Assembly: GCF_003610015.1 (NCBI RefSeq)
Contig: NZ_AP018933.1
Span: forward strand, 2,700,035-2,764,034
From: Zymobacter palmae
Lineage (GTDB): Bacteria; Pseudomonadota; Gammaproteobacteria; Pseudomonadales; Halomonadaceae
DNA: 64,000 bases
Reading direction: 5' to 3'
The notes beneath the pieces are model-generated. The model was not told where the DNA came from. It did not search any database and worked only from the letters and a program-made list of their open reading frames with translations. The position numbers and the translations under genes were made by a program. Within the stretch, counting starts at the first letter, position 1. The number at the start of each line of letters is the position of its first letter. Below are positions 57,551 to 64,000 of this stretch, piece by piece.

Positions 57551-57560
57551 ATGACGTCAT
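57551..57560. promoter_or_regulatory. Perfect palindrome upstream of the RNA ligase gene
   Basis: ATGACGTCAT is a perfect 10-bp palindrome 32 bp upstream of the GTG start. Its position suggests an operator for the RNA-repair operon, but no known regulator is matched. Confidence 0.35.
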
Positions 57561-57669
57561 CCCTGCCATTAGGCATATTTAAGAAGTTGTGCAAAAGGTT
57601 CCATAGCGGTAATAAAGTCTGCCTGCACGTTATGCGCATGATATTTTCAATAAGTACATACTGCTAGCG

Positions 57670-57688
57670 GATAATAATAATTATTAAG
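57670..57688. promoter_or_regulatory. Fur-box-like 19-mer
   Basis: GATAATAATAATTATTAAG matches 15 of 19 positions of the E. coli Fur consensus GATAATGATAATCATTATC. It is 152 bp upstream of the RNA ligase and about 360 bp upstream of the lipoprotein gene. AT-richness of the region makes chance a real possibility. Confidence 0.35.
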
Positions 57689-57968
57689 GCCTCATTTACG
57701 GGGTAATATCATACCGTAAAGAAAAATGGCCTCCACATGGACTTATGAAAATAAGTACGACAAGGTAGAGATAAGGTTACTTGCAAGCAAAAAACTGGCT
57801 TTTCATACAGCAAGTGCCGTATAGCAAGGCGTTGCGGGAAAAATCCATATAGCAAAATGATTGTTTTTTGCCAGCGTGTTCCATGAATGTGTCATGGCAG
57901 GCCGCAGGATACGGGCTATATTTCAGAAGCAACGCACAAGTGCTATACCCACCTTTTTCGTATGTTTC

Positions 57969-57997
57969 TTGCCGAATGTGGTAAGGCATTGTATCTT
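57969..57997 (+). promoter_or_regulatory. Sigma-70 promoter of the TRL-like lipoprotein
   Basis: TTGCCG (57969-57974) and TATCTT (57992-57997) are separated by 17 bp, about 54 bp upstream of the start codon. Confidence 0.65.
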
Positions 57998-58050
57998 GCA
58001 ATAGCAACTCACATCGCGGTTCTACTAACACGATATAAGGGACATAAAAC

Positions 58051-58362
58051 ATGTTCAAGAAAGGGATGATTGCAGCAGCTGTACTGGTTTCTCTGTCTGG
58101 TTGTGCAGGCGGCCTGTCTCCGGTAGGCACTGGTCTGGTGACAGACGTCAAAGGTCCGATCACTGCGACGACTCTGCCGACTGGCGCCAAAAACGGTACT
58201 GCATGTGCCAAAACTATCCTGGGTCTGGTTAACCAGGGTGATGCTTCTATCGCTCAGGCTAAAAAAGCGGGTGGCATCTCTACAGTTTCTTCTGTGGACT
58301 ACCACACCGAAGGTTTCTACCCGTTCTTCGGTACGACTTGCGTAACTGTCAACGGTCAGTAA
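58051..58362 (+). CDS. TRL-like small lipoprotein
   Basis: The 103-residue product has a lipoprotein signal peptide with lipobox LSGC (C18) and a small domain with GAKNGTACAKTILGLVNQGDASI and a repeat-like AAKKAGG...V....F..F..TC pattern seen in TRL/TRL-like family lipoproteins. Its function is unknown. AAGGGA precedes the ATG. Codon use is strongly biased to common codons (for example many CTG, GGT and GTT), suggesting high expression, in line with the good promoter and terminator. Confidence 0.85.
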   Translation: MFKKGMIAAAVLVSLSGCAGGLSPVGTGLVTDVKGPITATTLPTGAKNGTACAKTILGLVNQGDASIAQAKKAGGISTVSSVDYHTEGFYPFFGTTCVTVNGQ

Positions 58363-58379
58363 TCGCACCTAGTCGTTCA

Positions 58380-58428
58380 TCAGACGCGGTCTTCCTTGTT
58401 TCTTAATGAAACATTAAAGGCCGCGTCT
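58380..58428 (+). terminator. Intrinsic terminator after the TRL-like gene
   Basis: A 9-bp outer stem CAGACGCGG/CCGCGTCTG encloses an inner GTTTC/GAAAC stem-loop and is followed by GTCATTTTA. It begins 18 bp after the stop codon. Confidence 0.8.
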
Positions 58429-58468
58429 GGTCATTTTACTGTGACGTTTGGATCACGCTACAGATGAA

Positions 58469-59062
58469 ATGACCATGACCCTCCGTTCTTCGCTATTGCC
58501 CTTCGCCGCCGTGCTCTTCGCACTGCCTGCGGCACACGCATCTAGCCTTTCTTCAGCAACATCCCAGCCCCCCGCGCTTGAACCTCTCATCCAGAGCATC
58601 ATCGAATGCAATGCCATTGCCGATCAGGTCGCGCTTGGCAAATGGAACGGCCATACCCCTGTCTTCGATCCAGCCAGAGAACAGCAGCTGCTCGAATCCG
58701 TCCGCCACAAAGCCCACCGCTATCAGCTACGGCCTGACGATGCAGCCCTTTTCCAGCTCGGCCAGATGGAAGCCAACCGCTTGATCCAGTATCAACTGCT
58801 AGACCGTTGGCACCGCGAAGGCAAGGTACCACCGACACAACGTATCTCGCTGAATGAGCTGAGGCACCAGCTCGACACCCTGCAAGACAACCAACTTGAA
58901 GCCCTCGCCAGGATCGAACCGCTGCGACATCAAAACGACTGTGCCGAAACGGTCAGCCGAACCGCACAGCGCATGGCACGCCAATCCACGCTGGACAACG
59001 AGCACCGCATAGCGCTGACAAGAAGCCTCGGCGATATCTGCCAGTCACCGGCAGGCGCGTAG
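58469..59062 (+). CDS. Periplasmic chorismate mutase-like protein (AroQ-gamma type)
   Basis: The product of about 198 residues has a signal peptide ending in AHA, then a helical domain resembling secreted AroQ-gamma chorismate mutases: IADQVALGKW, the DPAREQQLL helix, QMEANRLIQ and W at the end of the helix, plus a C-terminal disulfide-type cysteine pair. Chorismate mutase converts chorismate to prephenate; the periplasmic role of the gamma class is unclear. The arginine that normally precedes the first helix motif (xxRLxxADxVA) is replaced (ECNAIADQVA), so an active-site residue appears lost. ATG 58469 or 58475 could be the start. Confidence 0.65.
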   Translation: MTMTLRSSLLPFAAVLFALPAAHASSLSSATSQPPALEPLIQSIIECNAIADQVALGKWNGHTPVFDPAREQQLLESVRHKAHRYQLRPDDAALFQLGQMEANRLIQYQLLDRWHREGKVPPTQRISLNELRHQLDTLQDNQLEALARIEPLRHQNDCAETVSRTAQRMARQSTLDNEHRIALTRSLGDICQSPAGA

Positions 59063-59085
59063 CCTAGAGGGATAACCAGTACATA

Positions 59086-59122
59086 GAAAAAGCGAGAAAG
59101 GCACTACCTTTCTCGCTTTTTC
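59086..59122. terminator. Bidirectional intrinsic terminator
   Basis: A perfect 16-bp stem GAAAAAGCGAGAAAGG/CCTTTCTCGCTTTTTC with a 5-nt loop separates the chorismate mutase-like gene from the convergent Sel1-like gene. Confidence 0.93.
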
Positions 59123-59140
59123 GTGGGCAATTGCTGTTAC

Positions 59141-60043
59141 TTAATGATAAATGAAACGTTCTTCTGGGAAATTCCTGCCAGGGTAACCAGGGCGATATGA
59201 GTGATGAGCCTCCTGCCATCGCCAAGAGGACTTTCTTGCCTCGTTCAACTCCGTATTCGTCAGCTGCCATGCCACATTCTCCTTTTCTGGGTGTGTTGGC
59301 ACACGCCCTTCCAAATCGTAAAGCATATACGCACGCTGTAGATTCTTCGGCACCAACACACCATCTTCGTAGATATGGGCCAACACTTCGAATGCATCAG
59401 GAGCATTTTTGTCAACAGCATCCTCTAAAAGGTAAACCGCGCGTTTATCGCCACGTGCTGCAAGCGCCTTCGCAAGTTCAGTATTATATTTAGGAAGCTG
59501 TTGCTGCTTATATGCCAAAGATAGGTCAGAATGATCTAGATCATCTAGAGCTTTTATTCTCTGTTCCATCGCGTAAATAAAGCTGTAACATGATTTATCC
59601 CTACATCTATAACTATAATTTTGTACATTTTCTGTAATATAATAGCATGCTTCATATAATCCTTCTTTACATGAAGAAAGGGTTAGAGCCCCTCCTTCGG
59701 TAGGAAAGTGATCATATTTTATATAAATCAGACCCAGCAAGAATCTAGACCTTGAATCTATCAAATTATCTGTCAATATTTTCCTAGACTCAGCTATATC
59801 TTCCAGTTTTTCTTGATGTCTGATAGCACCACTATAAAGGCCTATGGCCAAATCCATTTCACAGCTTTTTATATTTTTATCTGCACATTCTTTTATTTCT
59901 TCATAGTTCTTGCGCCCGACCCTATCAATAGTGGCAGTTATATTTTCTTGGGCATAACAATAGTTTCCAACAATGTTAAAAAATACAAAGATAATAATTT
60001 TTTTAGCTAATTCCTTCGGCAGCCAGCCCATGTATTCCAGCAT
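59141..60043 (-). CDS. Secreted Sel1/TPR-like protein, unknown function
   Basis: The 300-residue product has a signal peptide (basic KELAKK, hydrophobic IIIFVFFNIVG, cleavage near CYA at 31) and a cysteine-containing helical region. A C-terminal part with Sel1-type repeat features follows (APDAFEVLAHIYEDGVLVPKNLQRAYMLYDL, about 214-244). The 5' two thirds of the gene is AT-rich (59581-59640 has 15 G+C in 60), unlike its neighbours. Starts at 60043 (AGAGGA upstream) or 60031 are possible. Sel1 proteins often mediate protein contacts and some act as immunity proteins to secreted toxins; no toxin partner is seen here. Confidence 0.7.
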   Translation of the reverse strand: MLEYMGWLPKELAKKIIIFVFFNIVGNYCYAQENITATIDRVGRKNYEEIKECADKNIKSCEMDLAIGLYSGAIRHQEKLEDIAESRKILTDNLIDSRSRFLLGLIYIKYDHFPTEGGALTLSSCKEGLYEACYYITENVQNYSYRCRDKSCYSFIYAMEQRIKALDDLDHSDLSLAYKQQQLPKYNTELAKALAARGDKRAVYLLEDAVDKNAPDAFEVLAHIYEDGVLVPKNLQRAYMLYDLEGRVPTHPEKENVAWQLTNTELNEARKSSWRWQEAHHSYRPGYPGRNFPEERFIYH

Positions 60044-60092
60044 TTATTAGATATCCTCTAACACTTTCCGCACCAAACTTTCCCATTGTATT

Positions 60093-60209
60093 TTAACTAT
60101 TAATTTCAAATTCTTTTATTGCAAATTTTACCGCACCAATTGCAGAAAATTTAACATTTTCTTTATCAAATATTTTTCCAGCCCACAAAGAACGCGACCT
60201 TTTAGTCAC
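60093..60209 (-). pseudogene. Possible 38-codon remnant upstream of the Sel1-like gene
   Basis: A GTG-initiated frame of 38 codons ends in KFSAIGAVKFAIKEFEINS and a TAA stop, in AT-rich DNA just before the Sel1-like gene. It has no ribosome binding site, and its beginning overlaps the hairpin after the next gene, so it may be the tail of a deleted gene. It could also be chance. Confidence 0.25.
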
Positions 60210-60218
60210 GTTCTTTGT
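60185..60218 (-). terminator. Hairpin after the 105-aa membrane protein gene
   Basis: ACAAAGAACG and GAC pair with GTC and CGTTCTTTGT across one C/A mismatch and a 6-nt loop, just past the stop codon. It has no T tract, so termination is uncertain. Confidence 0.5.
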
Positions 60219-60224
60219 CAGCTT

Positions 60225-60542
60225 TCATAACACCATCGTGATCAGGTAGATCACAATGACTCCTCCGCTCAGCAAGACCGCTATATGCTTTCCTTTGCAC
60301 CTAATTAGGAATGCGGCAATGAATTGGCAGATAAGTGCTGCAGCCAAGAATATTGCCCCCATCAAAAGGCGATCATCCCCCGAAGCATCGTGTATGGGCA
60401 TGGCCGTAGGGTCTTTTTCTAAAACCCAGTCATAACTACGCCCCAGAAAGCACATGAACACAGCCATGAGAAACACACTGCAGGCATAAATCGCTTGTAG
60501 CAGGGTGTAGGTCAGTATTCTAAAGGCTTTAAGTATTTGCAT
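60225..60542 (-). CDS. Small membrane protein, unknown function
   Basis: The 105-residue product has three predicted membrane helices (about 8-33, 58-80 and 86-104) with a polar loop between the first and second. No family is recognised. The ATG at 60542 has only a weak ribosome binding site. It lies between the Sel1-like gene and the amino acid transporter. Confidence 0.6.
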   Translation of the reverse strand: MQILKAFRILTYTLLQAIYACSVFLMAVFMCFLGRSYDWVLEKDPTAMPIHDASGDDRLLMGAIFLAAALICQFIAAFLIRCKGKHIAVLLSGGVIVIYLITMVL

Positions 60543-60621
60543 GTACGGGCTACTGGATCAGTTGATGTAAGTGTTGCCATTTTTTGATGATATTGTCACT
60601 GTAGCTGGTATCTCTCAATAA

Positions 60622-60657
60622 AAATGCGCTATAAGCTTTGAGCCTTATAGCGCATTT
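60622..60657 (-). terminator. Intrinsic terminator of the aap operon
   Basis: A 14-bp stem AAATGCGCTATAAG/CTTATAGCGCATTT with an 8-nt loop is followed on the minus strand by TTATTG. It lies 19 bp after the aapP stop. Confidence 0.88.
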
Positions 60658-60675
60658 CAAGATAGCAACCTCAGT

Positions 60676-61446
60676 CTAGTGCCCCACGATCTGCTCCAAG
60701 AACGTCTTGGCGCGTGCCGAGCGTGGGTTACCAAAGAACTCTTCCGGCGGTGCTTCTTCGACGATCTGCCCTTCATCCATAAAAATGACGCGGTCGGCCA
60801 CGGTGCGCGCAAAGCCCATTTCGTGGGTAACGCACAGCATAGTCATGCCCTCTTCCGCCAGTTCGATCATAACGTCCAGCACTTCCTTGACCATTTCAGG
60901 GTCAAGTGCAGAGGTCGGTTCGTCAAACAACATAACGTCGGGATGCATGCACAGCGAGCGCGCGATGGCGACACGCTGCTGCTGGCCGCCGGACATCTGA
61001 CCGGGATATTTGTTGGCCTGATGAGCGATCTTGACGCGTTCGAGGTAGCGCATCGCGATGTCTTCCGCTTCACGGCGCGATTTCTTCTGTACCCACATCG
61101 GTGCTAGGCAGCAGTTTTCCAGCACGGTCAGATGCGGGAATAGATTGAAATGCTGGAACACCATCCCTACACGGTGGCGAATCTGTTCGATGCACTTCAC
61201 GTCGCGAGTCATGGTAATTCCATCGACCGTGATCCGGCCCATCTGGTGCTCTTCCAGATGGTTGATGCAGCGGATCATGGTCGACTTACCCGAGCCAGAC
61301 GGCCCACAGATAACGATACGTTCGCCTTTCTCAACGGTCAGGTCGATATCGCGTAGCACATGGAAATCCCCGTACCACTTGTTAAGGCGCTCAATCTCGA
61401 TGATGGGGGCGGTCGTTTCCTGACGAACGGCAGTGGCAGTAGTCAT
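60676..61446 (-). CDS. aapP: General L-amino acid ABC transporter ATP-binding protein AapP
   Basis: This is the ATPase of a polar amino acid uptake system. The 256-residue product has Walker [11 protein letters not shown]-loop, [18 protein letters not shown], signature [15 protein letters not shown], Walker [16 protein letters not shown] and the H-loop THEMGFA. The ATG at 61446 has AAGGAG upstream. The long permease partners identify it as AapP rather than GlnQ. Confidence 0.93.
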   Translation of the reverse strand: MTTATAVRQETTAPIIEIERLNKWYGDFHVLRDIDLTVEKGERIVICGPSGSGKSTMIRCINHLEEHQMGRITVDGITMTRDVKCIEQIRHRVGMVFQHFNLFPHLTVLENCCLAPMWVQKKSRREAEDIAMRYLERVKIAHQANKYPGQMSGGQQQRVAIARSLCMHPDVMLFDEPTSALDPEMVKEVLDVMIELAEEGMTMLCVTHEMGFARTVADRVIFMDEGQIVEEAPPEEFFGNPRSARAKTFLEQIVGH

Positions 61447-61482
61447 GACATCAACTCCTTGGTAATGCGGACGTCCGCGCAA

Positions 61483-62619
61483 TCAGCGGCGCCCCGTATC
61501 GACGCGCCGTTCGAGCCAGAGGCTATAGCGCGACATCGAGAAACAGAAGATCCAATAAATCAAAGCGGCAAAGGCATACCCTTCAGCGGCATAACCCATC
61601 CATGCTGAATCGGTCAGCCCGGCCTTGATGACGCCAAGAAAATCGAATAGCCCAATGATCGTGACCAGCGAGGTGTCTTTGAACAGCTGGATGGCGGTAC
61701 TGACCAGCCCAGGAATCACCAGTTTTAGCGCCTGCGGCAACACGATCAGCGCGTTGCGCTTCCAATACCCCAGACACAGCGCCTTGCCCGCCTCAACCTG
61801 CCCATTGGGCACGGCCTGTAATCCAGCACGCACGACTTCGGCAAAGTAGGCACTCCAAAACATCACGATCCCAATCAGCGCCCGCAACAGCTTGTCGCCT
61901 TCGGCACTGCCGTGCGGCATGAATAGAGGGAAGATAGTGGAGGCCGTAAACAGCACAGTGATCATGGGGATGCCGCGCCACAACTCGATAAAGACCACGC
62001 AGAAGCCGTGGACCAGCGGCATCTTCGACTGGCGCCCCAGTGCCAGCAGTACCCCTAACGGGATGGCGAACAGCATGCCGATCGTGGCAACCGTCAGCGT
62101 CAGCATTAGACCGCCCCACTGGCGCGTCAGTACGGATTCCAGTCCGAACACGCCACCGCGCAGCAGGATCAGGTTGATGATCGGCATGCCGATCAAGGCG
62201 AACGGTAGCACTAGCAGGCGCTTCGGCATCCGCGGTACCAGAATCCACACTACGCTGAGCAGCCAGATGACGAAGGCCACTGCAACGCGCCAGCGTTCCA
62301 CCTCGGGGTAGAAGCCATAGACCAGCTGCCCGATACGCGAGGTCACGAAAGGCCAACAGGCACCGCCTGACGTACAGGCAGCACTGCTATCACCCAGCCA
62401 GCTGGCATTGAGAAACGCCCAACTGAAAACGGCCCAGACGCTGCGCACCACGAGGTACAGCAGCACCAATGTGATCACGCTGTTGATCGGTGAGGAAAAC
62501 AGCCGCGTACGCAGCCATTTACCCACGCCGGTTTCCGCAGCCGGTGCCGGACGCGGTGCAATCGGGTCATCGCGCACGATATGCGTGTCGGTAACGGAGT
62601 TTTCTATAGTGCGGGTCAT
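61483..62619 (-). CDS. aapM: General L-amino acid ABC transporter permease AapM
   Basis: The 378-residue polytopic protein has about eight predicted helices and the EAA-type permease motif (VPNGQVEAGKALCLGYWKRN). A large N-terminal extension with two or more helices and a periplasmic loop is characteristic of AapM. It lies 36 bp upstream of aapP and 3 bp after aapQ. Confidence 0.92.
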   Translation of the reverse strand: MTRTIENSVTDTHIVRDDPIAPRPAPAAETGVGKWLRTRLFSSPINSVITLVLLYLVVRSVWAVFSWAFLNASWLGDSSAACTSGGACWPFVTSRIGQLVYGFYPEVERWRVAVAFVIWLLSVVWILVPRMPKRLLVLPFALIGMPIINLILLRGGVFGLESVLTRQWGGLMLTLTVATIGMLFAIPLGVLLALGRQSKMPLVHGFCVVFIELWRGIPMITVLFTASTIFPLFMPHGSAEGDKLLRALIGIVMFWSAYFAEVVRAGLQAVPNGQVEAGKALCLGYWKRNALIVLPQALKLVIPGLVSTAIQLFKDTSLVTIIGLFDFLGVIKAGLTDSAWMGYAAEGYAFAALIYWIFCFSMSRYSLWLERRVDTGRR

Positions 62620-62622
62620 CGC

Positions 62623-63813
62623 TCAACGCTCCTTCAAGGCCATACGCGCGTTGATCAGGTTCATCAACAGCGATACCAACAGACTCAGAGCCAAGTAGAC
62701 CGCCATTGTGGTCGCCATGATCTCAAGTGCCTGCCCAGTCTGGTTGAGGGTCGTGATGCCGTAGACGGCGAACAGGTCGGGGTAGCCGATAGCGATCCCG
62801 AGTGATGAGTTCTTAATCACGTTGAGGTACTGGCTGGCTAGCTGCGGAATGATGACGCGCATGGCCTGCGGCAGCACGATCTTGCGCATAGTCAGCCCGC
62901 CCGGCAGACACAGCGACGTTGCCGCTTCACGCTGACCGTTGGGGACAGATGCCAGCCCAGAGCGCACGGCTTCCGCTACAAACGCGGCGGCATACAGCGT
63001 CAGCGTCAACCACAGCACCACCAGCTCGGGAATCAGGTGAATCCCGCCACGAGAACTGAACGCGGTCAGCTTCGGCAAGCTCAGTGATGCATGAATGCTC
63101 GAACAGAAGAAGGTCACCAGCGGCGGCAGCACGATCAGGGCCAGCGTCAGCCAGCGCACCGGCCAGCCGTCTTTGCCTCGACGTACGCGGTACTGGTTGA
63201 TGTTGCGCATCACCAGCATGGCGACTAGCCCAAGTGCCAGCGCCAGCCACAGCGGCCAAGTGCTGGAAGAAAACTCGACCCACGGCAGCACCAGTCCTTT
63301 CTTATTAAGGAAGGCAACGCCCCACAGCGAGTAGCTCTTCTTGAACTCCGGCAGAACGCTCATCATCAGCGCCGACCAGAACAGCAGCTGCAACAGCATC
63401 GGGATATTACGGAAGATCTCGATATAAACGGTCGCACAGCGTGACAGCAGCCAGTTGGAAGATAGGCGAGCCATCCCGACCAGCAACCCAAGCAGCGTAC
63501 AGGTCACGATAGACAGTCCTGCCACCAGCAACGTATTCAGCAGCCCGACTGTAAACGCATCGGCATAGGTGCTGTTGGCACTGTATTCGACCAGTGTCTG
63601 GGAAATACCAAACCCTGAGCGCTGGCTCAGGTAGTTAAACCCCGTGGTAACCCCTTGAGCCGCGAGGTTCGACAGGGTGTTGTTCGTCAGTAGAATGACG
63701 AGCACGACAGCCACCAGCAGCATCACTGCCTGGAGGACGAACGCCCGAACACGAGGGTCTCGCCAGAGCGGACCGTGCTCGCGCGGTGGAATGGTCGTAG
63801 AAGGTCGCAGCAT
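62623..63813 (-). CDS. aapQ: General L-amino acid ABC transporter permease AapQ
   Basis: The 396-residue permease has the AapQ layout: a first helix, an N-terminal periplasmic insert, core helices with IEIFRNIPMLLQLLFW, a second large insert (about 180-270) and the EAA motif SVPNGQREAATSLCLPGG. The ATG at 63813 follows AAAGGAAA; GTG at 63855 is possible. The binding-protein gene aapJ should lie just beyond the right end of the window. Confidence 0.92.
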   Translation of the reverse strand: MLRPSTTIPPREHGPLWRDPRVRAFVLQAVMLLVAVVLVILLTNNTLSNLAAQGVTTGFNYLSQRSGFGISQTLVEYSANSTYADAFTVGLLNTLLVAGLSIVTCTLLGLLVGMARLSSNWLLSRCATVYIEIFRNIPMLLQLLFWSALMMSVLPEFKKSYSLWGVAFLNKKGLVLPWVEFSSSTWPLWLALALGLVAMLVMRNINQYRVRRGKDGWPVRWLTLALIVLPPLVTFFCSSIHASLSLPKLTAFSSRGGIHLIPELVVLWLTLTLYAAAFVAEAVRSGLASVPNGQREAATSLCLPGGLTMRKIVLPQAMRVIIPQLASQYLNVIKNSSLGIAIGYPDLFAVYGITTLNQTGQALEIMATTMAVYLALSLLVSLLMNLINARMALKER

Positions 63814-63928
63814 GGCGTTCACTTTCCTTTCATTCAACGACAGGGTGTTGATCACCGCTGCCGACTCGGCACATCACGCCACCCCTGACACGGCAGTCAT
63901 CACTCGCCGCAGCAGGGTACCTACGGAA

Positions 63929-63951
63929 GCTGCCCCGAGCGCCGGGGCAGC
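63929..63951 (-). promoter_or_regulatory. GC-rich hairpin upstream of aapQ
   Basis: A 9-bp stem GCTGCCCCG/CGGGGCAGC with a 5-nt loop lies about 115 bp upstream of aapQ, with no T tract. Such structures between a binding-protein gene and permease genes usually stabilise the upstream message; this role is inferred because aapJ lies outside the window. Confidence 0.5.
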
Positions 63952-64000
63952 GTTGTCAGTACACCAGTACAGAAGCCTTCAGGCTCTGTCGGCCGGAAGA

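Larger units (their letters stand above)
57519..58050. other. Regulatory region between the RNA-repair cassette and the TRL lipoprotein
   Basis: This 532-base gap is richer in A+T than the backbone. It contains a 10-bp perfect palindrome at 57551-57560, a Fur-box-like sequence at 57670-57688 and a clear sigma-70 promoter at 57969-57997 for the lipoprotein gene. An antisense open frame across it has no plausible protein. Confidence 0.6.

Noticed and set aside
57777-58211. Open frame antisense to the TRL-like lipoprotein
   Set aside because: The sense gene has promoter, ribosome binding site, lipobox and terminator; the antisense frame has none.
1-64000. tRNA genes or CRISPR arrays
   Set aside because: No T-loop-type motif with acceptor pairing and no regularly spaced repeats were seen in the gaps between genes.

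Overview
This is a gammaproteobacterial chromosome segment of moderately high GC, most likely from the Halomonadaceae/Oceanospirillales. The lineage call is an inference. It rests on the gene order hemC-hemD-hemX-hemY next to argH-lptM-lysA-dapF-xerC, the dsbA/engB neighbourhood, an NADH dehydrogenase operon with fused nuoCD, an enterobacterial-type speE-speD pair and an AapQMP-type amino acid transporter. Almost all of the DNA is ordinary chromosomal backbone, compact and with many symmetric intrinsic terminators between convergent genes. No tRNA, rRNA, CRISPR array, insertion sequence or prophage was recognised.

Layout. 1-8 kb: a copper-type P1B ATPase, an endonuclease/exonuclease/phosphatase-fold protein, dsbA, engB, the class B acid phosphatase aphA and an MFS exporter. 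7.6-12 kb: hemY-hemX-hemD-hemC on the minus strand. 12-17.4 kb: argH-lptM-lysA-dapF-xerC on the plus strand. 17.4-21.3 kb: a metallo-beta-lactamase-fold hydrolase divergent from a LysR regulator, then speE-speD. 21.35-24.3 kb: a sharply AT-rich island with two overlapping genes. 24.3-30.3 kb: a phosphate-starvation block, pstS-pstC-pstA-pstB and divergent phoA, each with an array of 11-bp-spaced PhoB half sites. 30.3-38.8 kb: a TolA-domain envelope protein, a short-chain dehydrogenase, ushA, a HAD hydrolase, several small membrane proteins and a trans-sulfuration enzyme. 39-54.2 kb: the complete nuoA-B-CD-E-F-G-H-I-J-K-L-M-N operon. 54.6-57.5 kb: dtd and a three-gene RNA-repair-like cassette. 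58-60.5 kb: a TRL-type lipoprotein, a secreted chorismate mutase-like protein and a second AT-rich patch. 60.7-63.9 kb: aapP-aapM-aapQ, with aapJ expected just outside the window.

Two regions deserve most attention. The first is the AT-rich island. It encodes a protein with a Cap4/DUF4297-like nuclease signature (ExxDD then QxK) translationally coupled to an SMC/Rad50-like ABC ATPase with a CxxC zinc-hook motif. This is the composition of a Lamassu/ABC-three-component anti-phage or anti-plasmid system, but no separate middle component is present. The second is the cassette of an ATP-dependent RNA ligase, an ASCH-domain protein and an HD-phosphoesterase/P-loop kinase fusion (HD-Pnk type). It looks like a complete RNA end-healing and sealing module with an added ASCH protein.

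Phosphate acquisition is a recurring theme: PstSCAB uptake, PhoA, UshA and AphA would together release and import phosphate from organic phosphate esters and nucleotides. phoU is not found at its usual place after pstB.
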